Below are positions 59,645 to 64,000 of a stretch of 64,000 bases of DNA, piece after piece. The stretch lies in NCBI GenBank assembly GCA_963778375.1, contig CAVZTX010000028.1, positions 1-64,000 on the forward strand, written 5' to 3'. Both the position numbers and the translations under genes were made by a program. Source of the stretch: CAVZTX01 sp963778375 (GTDB lineage: Bacteria > Chloroflexota > Ktedonobacteria > Ktedonobacterales > Ktedonobacteraceae). Each line of letters starts with the position of its first letter. Positions within the stretch are counted from its first letter, which is position 1. The notes under the pieces were generated by a model. It made no database searches, had not been told where the DNA came from, and saw only the letters and a list, made by a program, of their open reading frames with translations.

Positions 59645-60283
59645 ATGGCAGAGCTGATGCGAGAGGATGAGTCTCAACTCATTGCGCGCAGTCAGAGTGG
59701 GGATGTCAACGCTTTTAATGTGTTGGTGCTCCATTACCAGCAGACCACGTATAATGTGGTTTTTCGTATGGTTGGAGATCGTGATATTGCTGCCGACATT
59801 ACGCAGGATGCTTTCATTGCTGCTTTTCGCAGCATTTCTTCGTTTCATGGTGGAGCTTCGTTCCGTGCGTGGCTGCTGAGAATCGCCTCAAATCTGGCTT
59901 GTGATCATTGGCGGAGGGTGCACAGGCATCCAGTTGAGTCGCTGGAGGTACTGACCGATGAGGACGAACCACATGCTGCTGAGACAATTGGGGCGCTGGC
60001 AGCAACGAATGAAGAGGTCAATCCCGAAGAGCATTTGCTGAGCCAGGAGCTACAGGAGTTGATTGCAAGAGGGTTGCAGGAACTGCCACTTGACCAGCGC
60101 GTGGCGGTGATTCTGTGCGATGTGGAGGGGCTATCTTATGAAGAGATTGCGGCCAGCACTTCAACAACATTGGGGACGGTACGATCACGTATCGCACGAG
60201 GGCGAGCACGTCTACGCAGCTATTTGTACCGACATAAGGAACTTTTACCACGTAGTTACCGTCTACTTACTGATAGGGAGTAA
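59645..60283 (+). CDS. ECF-type RNA polymerase sigma factor
   Basis: 212 residues. Sigma region 2: YNVVFRMVGDRDIAADITQDAFIAAFRSISSFHGGASFRAWLLRIASNLACDHWRR. Region 4: LPLDQRVAVILCDVEGLSYEEIAASTSTTLGTVRSRIARGRARLRSYL. It directs transcription of a stress regulon, probably including its own operon. AGAGG lies about 7-8 bases before the ATG. The anti-sigma gene follows after 41 bases. Confidence 0.93.
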   Translation: MAELMREDESQLIARSQSGDVNAFNVLVLHYQQTTYNVVFRMVGDRDIAADITQDAFIAAFRSISSFHGGASFRAWLLRIASNLACDHWRRVHRHPVESLEVLTDEDEPHAAETIGALAATNEEVNPEEHLLSQELQELIARGLQELPLDQRVAVILCDVEGLSYEEIAASTSTTLGTVRSRIARGRARLRSYLYRHKELLPRSYRLLTDRE

Positions 60284-60324
60284 TCCTCTAGAAACAAACA
60301 CATTTTTGGAGTTGGAGTACAGGC

Positions 60325-61089
60325 GTGGCACAACAGTACGATGGACATTTGACAACTGAACAGCTTTCAGCAATGCTTGATGGGCAGCTTTCTCATGAGG
60401 AGCAGTTGGACTGGAATCCTCATTTGAAGGCGTGCCAACTGTGTCAAAGGCGATTGGCAGATCTGCGGCAGACGGTAGCCCTGCTGCGTGCATTGCCACA
60501 AGCCGAGTTGCCACGCTCATTTGTCTTGCCAACCAGTACTGCATTTGTCCCAGAACGACATCTGCATCCAGTAAGCCAGGGTGAGAGGGATAGCGAGTCT
60601 GGTGGGTTTATTACACCGATTACACGTGCGCATCGCAAGAGGCCTTCCATCGTACAACGCTCTGTACGTGTTCTGAGTACAATTGCTGCTGTGGTGGGTT
60701 TCCTTTTGATTGTGTCAGGTTTTCTGGCTGGTGCACATATTGGCGGAGGCGGCACTTACGCAACAAACACTAGTGGAGGCGGCCAAACAACTGCTAGCGG
60801 CGCAGCCAATCCACCACGAACAAAGCCTTCGAGTCAAGCTGCTAATGCAACATCAACAGGGCCAGAGGGACCAAGTGCAGCTACTCCTCAGGTGACACAA
60901 ACTCCTAATGAGGTGGTGAGGTCTGTGCCCTCACCTGTTCCCGTTCAAGATCACAATTTGTCCCTGCCTCCAGTGTTTGACTTGAGCAAACCTATAGGAT
61001 TAGAAGGGATAGGGCTTATTCTGCTTGTGTTGGGACTTTTGGGATTGATTGTTATGAGGGTTGCACGCAGAAGAGATATAAGGACATAA
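60325..61089 (+). CDS. Membrane anti-sigma factor with zinc-finger motif
   Basis: 254 residues. The N-terminal zinc-binding anti-sigma domain reads LTTEQLSAMLDGQLSHEEQLDWNPHLKACQLCQRRLADLR, with the His-x3-Cys-x2-Cys pattern. A membrane segment (VLSTIAAVVGFLLIVSGFLAGAHIGGG) and a Thr/Ser/Pro-rich outer region follow, with a second hydrophobic segment (GIGLILLVLGLLGLIVMRVA) near the C-terminus. The GTG start has GGAG 7 bases upstream. It should bind and hold the upstream sigma factor until an envelope signal releases it. Confidence 0.87.
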   Translation: MAQQYDGHLTTEQLSAMLDGQLSHEEQLDWNPHLKACQLCQRRLADLRQTVALLRALPQAELPRSFVLPTSTAFVPERHLHPVSQGERDSESGGFITPITRAHRKRPSIVQRSVRVLSTIAAVVGFLLIVSGFLAGAHIGGGGTYATNTSGGGQTTASGAANPPRTKPSSQAANATSTGPEGPSAATPQVTQTPNEVVRSVPSPVPVQDHNLSLPPVFDLSKPIGLEGIGLILLVLGLLGLIVMRVARRRDIRT

Positions 61090-61238
61090 GGGAAAGATCT
61101 GTATCTTCCAAACGAGACCACTAGATCTACGTTAAGCTGTTTTCGCTTTGATAGTTTCACCTTCCTCGTGTTGACAGCCGTTATTCTGGTCGCTGCTGCT
61201 GCTCTGTTTTTCTATGGATTGGCAACGGGGCAAGGGAG

Positions 61239-62453
61239 TTAATGTGAGGTAAGCTGCCAACATTCTTTGGCGATTTGCCAGTCTTCCTGCGTGTGAACGA
61301 TTAGGACGCGGATCGGTGAGTCGGGGGTGGAGACATCGGTATCGGAAGGAGACCGGGCATTTTTTTGCTGGTCGAGTTTCAGACCGAGGAATTTGAAGGC
61401 ATCACAGACCGAGGTTCGTACGGCGGGCGAGTTTTCTCCTACACCAGCAGCGAAGACTAGCGCATCGAGTCCACCTAAGCTTGCAAGCATGGCACCAATG
61501 AAGGAACGTAGGCGATGGATGTAGACATCATAGGCCAGTTGGGCGCGTGCGTTGCGTTCGGCCATGGCGCTTAAGATTGAGCGCATGTCGCTGGATATGC
61601 CGGAGACTCCTTTAAGGCCGGAATTTTTGTTGAGGATGGTATCGAGTTGGTCAGAGGTTGCTCCTTTTTGACGCTGAAGGTGGATCAGGATGCCAGGGTC
61701 AATGGTGCCGGATCGACTTCCCATCATGAGTCCTTCTAGCGGAGTGAAGCCCATGGTGGTATCGATGCTATGCCCTTGCTGGATGGCGGCAAGGGAGCAG
61801 CCGTTGCCGAGATGGCAGGTGATGAGTCGTAGGGATTGCAGATCCTTGCCTAGAATCTGCGCTGTGCGATGGGCACAGTATTGATGGCTGATGCCGTGAA
61901 ATCCGTAGCGGCGAATGCCCTGCTCAAACCATTCGTAAGGGCCAGGATAGACGGCGGTAGCAAGGGGCAGTTGGCTGTGAAATGCGGTGTCAAATACGGC
62001 GATCTGGGTAACTGAAGGCAATATGCGCTCAATGGCTTCGATACCTTCGAGGTTGGCCGGATTATGGGCCGGAGCGAATTGAGCGAGGCGTTGAATGGTG
62101 GCCTTTACTGCCGGGGTGATGATGGTTGGCTCCCGGTATTCTTGTCCGCCGTGGACGACGCGGTGGCCGACGATGTTTATATCTGAGGGCCGCGAGATGA
62201 CTTGGGTTGGTCCGCTCCATAGGGTTGTGAGCAGGTGGGAGATTACTTCTGGTCGCGAGTCAGTCGGGAGTTCCTGTTTGAGTGGTACACCGTGAGCGGT
62301 TTTGATTTGAATTTCGGTTTTTCCTTGATGCTCACTCCAGTCGGCGTCGGCTTCCCAAAGAGGGGTGGGGGCGAGGTCGGGTAAGGAGTTGGCGAGTTCG
62401 TATAGGCGGCTTTTCTGGCTGCTTGATCCGGCATTCAGGACTAGTATTTTCAT
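61239..62453 (-). CDS. ackA: Acetate kinase
   Basis: Converts acetyl phosphate and ADP to acetate and ATP. 404 residues: MKILVLNAGSSSQKSRLYEL, VGHRVVHGGQEYREPTII, VFDTAFHSQLP, YGFHGISHQYCAHR, CHLGNGCSLAAIQQGHSIDTTMGFTPLEGLMMGSRSG and FAAGVGENSPAVR. The ATG at 62453 has GGAG about 5 bases upstream and is one base past the phosphoketolase stop, so the two are translated together. It makes the second step of the phosphoketolase route to acetate. Confidence 0.94.
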   Translation of the reverse strand: MKILVLNAGSSSQKSRLYELANSLPDLAPTPLWEADADWSEHQGKTEIQIKTAHGVPLKQELPTDSRPEVISHLLTTLWSGPTQVISRPSDINIVGHRVVHGGQEYREPTIITPAVKATIQRLAQFAPAHNPANLEGIEAIERILPSVTQIAVFDTAFHSQLPLATAVYPGPYEWFEQGIRRYGFHGISHQYCAHRTAQILGKDLQSLRLITCHLGNGCSLAAIQQGHSIDTTMGFTPLEGLMMGSRSGTIDPGILIHLQRQKGATSDQLDTILNKNSGLKGVSGISSDMRSILSAMAERNARAQLAYDVYIHRLRSFIGAMLASLGGLDALVFAAGVGENSPAVRTSVCDAFKFLGLKLDQQKNARSPSDTDVSTPDSPIRVLIVHTQEDWQIAKECWQLTSH

Positions 62454-62454
62454 G

Positions 62455-64000
62455 TTAACTCCACTGCCAGTTAGAGATCTCTTGTGGGTCGACGCCGTTG
62501 GCCTGGATGTAGCGGCGGAAGTCGGCGAGGACGTATTCGTAGTGATGGACGCGTTCACTTGCTCGTGCTGCTACGTAGGGATTGTTGGTCGATGCCAGGC
62601 GGATGGCTTGCATGATGATGTGGAAGCGGCTGGTGCCATTACGGACGTTCATGTCGAAGGGGGTTGTGGTGGTGCCCTCTTCCTGGTAGCCGTTGATGTG
62701 GAAGCGCTGGTTATGATGGCGACCAAAGAGCAACTGTTTGACTGCGGAGGGGTAGCCGTGGAAGTTGATGATTACAGACCGATCTGGAGTAAACAGTGCA
62801 TCAAACATCTCTTCATCGAGGCCGTGAGGGTGCGCGGTATTTGCCTCTAATACGAAGAGGTCTGTGACGTTCACCACGCGTATACGTAGTTCGGGCATTT
62901 CTGAGAGGAGGGTGTGGGCGGCAGCCATGATTTCCAGGGTGGGGTTATCGCCAATGCCTACCAGGACGATGTCCGGATTGACGCCGCTGTCTGTGCTGGC
63001 CCATTGCCATACTGAGGCTCCAGCGCGGCAGTGGGCAATGGCATCTTGCATGGAAAGCCACTGGGGCATGGGAGGCTTGTTGGCGATGACGAGATTCACG
63101 TACTCCTTACTGCGCAAGCAATGGTCTACTGTGCTGATCAAGCAGTTGGCATCTGGGGGTAGATAAACTCGCGATACCTCGGCTTTTCTATTCAAGACGT
63201 CGTTGATAAAACCAGGACTCTGGTGCGAGAAGCCGTTGTGTTCTTGCCGCCATAAAGTGGAGGTTTCCAGGTAGTTCAAGGAGGCGACGGGCAAGCGCCA
63301 GGGGAAATCCTGCGACATTTTCAAGAATTTGGAGTACTGGTCCATCATGGAGACGATGATATTTAGGAATGCCTCGTACGAGGGGAACACGCCGTGGCGA
63401 CCGGTGAGCAGGTATCCCTGTAGCCAGGCCTGTAAGGTGTGTTCGCTGAGCATTTCTAGCACTCGCCCATCATGGGAACTGATCTTCTCGTTATGAGGTG
63501 GGATGGGCCGCTGGTAGTCGCGCTTTGTCACGTCCAGCACGGCAGTGAGCTTGTTGGATTCAAGTTCATCGGGGCTGAAGATACGGAAGGTGTGTGAATT
63601 GCGGGCAACGACATCGCGCAGATATTTGGCTACCTGCTCAACGCTGCTGACAAGACTGTCTTTGAGTGGACTCTTTTGTCCCGCGGCTACGCGCTCAACA
63701 GGGACTTCATAATCAAAGATATTGGGCAGATCGAGATTCTGACGTATGCGACCGCCATAGGTGTGGGGATTGCTGCCCATTCTTCGATCTCCAGTGGGGC
63801 ATTGTTCGAGTATCTCTGGCTTGGGACGGCCCTGGTCGTCGAGACAGTTCATCTACATGATAAGAGCGGAGCCAGTTTTCCAAGAAGGCGCAGATGGGCA
63901 GGATTCGTCTTCGGATCAGGGAACTGGGTACCTGGTGGGAACGATAAGAACCTACTAGAGGTTCGCCGTCCATTTCCTTAGGGCCAGTCATGCCTTTGGG
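62455..64000 (-). CDS. xfp: Phosphoketolase, partial and frameshifted near the window edge
   Basis: Xylulose-5-P/fructose-6-P phosphoketolase splits the sugar phosphate to acetyl phosphate using thiamine diphosphate. From 63850 down, the C-terminal ~460 residues are intact (PEILEQCPTGDRRMGSNPH, QEHNGFSHQSPGFINDVLNRK, VYLPPDANCLISTVDHCLRSKEYVNLVIANK). Between 63853 and 64000 the family sequence (GPKEMDGEPLVGSYRSHQVP, DPKTNPAHLRLL, ENWLRSYHVDEL, DDQGRPKPE) is spread over several frames, needing about three one-base corrections. The N-terminus lies outside the window. Confidence 0.88.

Noticed and set aside
61090..61238. Short hydrophobic peptide frame after the anti-sigma gene (GTG at about 61170 to the TAA at about 61222)
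   Set aside because: It would encode a ~25-residue membrane peptide but has no ribosome site or proper upstream start; kept as a possible remnant only.
1..64000. tRNA, rRNA, riboswitch and replication origin
   Set aside because: I looked for T-loop motifs, rRNA-like stretches and DnaA-box clusters by eye and found none that convinced me; a covariance-model scan would be needed to exclude them.

Overview
The window looks like a chromosomal segment of a Ktedonobacteria-type member of the Chloroflexota. This is an inference, based on a Ser/Thr kinase carrying a WD40 propeller, a zinc-ribbon PQQ-propeller protein, an F420-type LLM oxidoreductase, DUF2203, DUF2255 and DUF711 genes, moderate GC content and clear AGGAG-type ribosome sites. 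I saw no rRNA, tRNA or CRISPR array.

Layout. Positions 1-12,700 hold a sensory kinase, an alcohol-dehydrogenase-like enzyme, a small-enzyme run on the minus strand (alpha/beta hydrolase, PNPOx-like protein, DHFR-like protein, cyclase-ATPase-TPR regulator), a DUF2000 protein, an LLM oxidoreductase and a frameshifted 3-methyladenine DNA glycosylase. Positions 13,000-30,600 are mainly housekeeping: DoxX, a secreted Asp-box protein, DUF2203-prmC, a WecA/TagO-like transferase, uvrA, lepB, mutS2, mscL, apt and a nitroreductase. Positions 30,600-40,000 hold an orphan PEP-carboxylase N-terminus, a HigBA-like toxin-antitoxin pair, a PQQ-propeller protein, a CoA-transferase pair, clpS, a universal stress protein, a tyrosine phosphatase, a GAF protein and a broken DUF711 gene.

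Positions 40,100-54,260 are the accessory part. A 1.08 kb cassette with 115-bp near-perfect inverted ends carries one unknown Cys-rich ORF. It is followed by a 6.08 kb tandem duplication. Each unit holds a Dna2-like nuclease-helicase gene on the plus strand, then on the minus strand histidine kinase, response regulator and GmhB-type phosphatase. The second helicase copy is frameshifted twice, each time inside a short dispersed repeat. The two units are a mosaic of near-identical and clearly diverged blocks. A deleted dinD follows directly.

Positions 54,270-64,000 return to metabolism: ribokinase with nucleoside hydrolase (ribose salvage), a SufT-like factor, citrate synthase, an acyltransferase, an ECF sigma factor with its anti-sigma factor, and acetate kinase with phosphoketolase, which runs off the window end.

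Two sequence-wide themes stand out. Short GC-rich hairpin repeats occur both between genes and in frame inside genes (uvrA, both helicases). Single-base frameshifts are frequent in otherwise well-conserved genes (mpg, mutS2, DUF711, zinc-ribbon protein, xfp), which points either to residual sequencing indels or to real decay.
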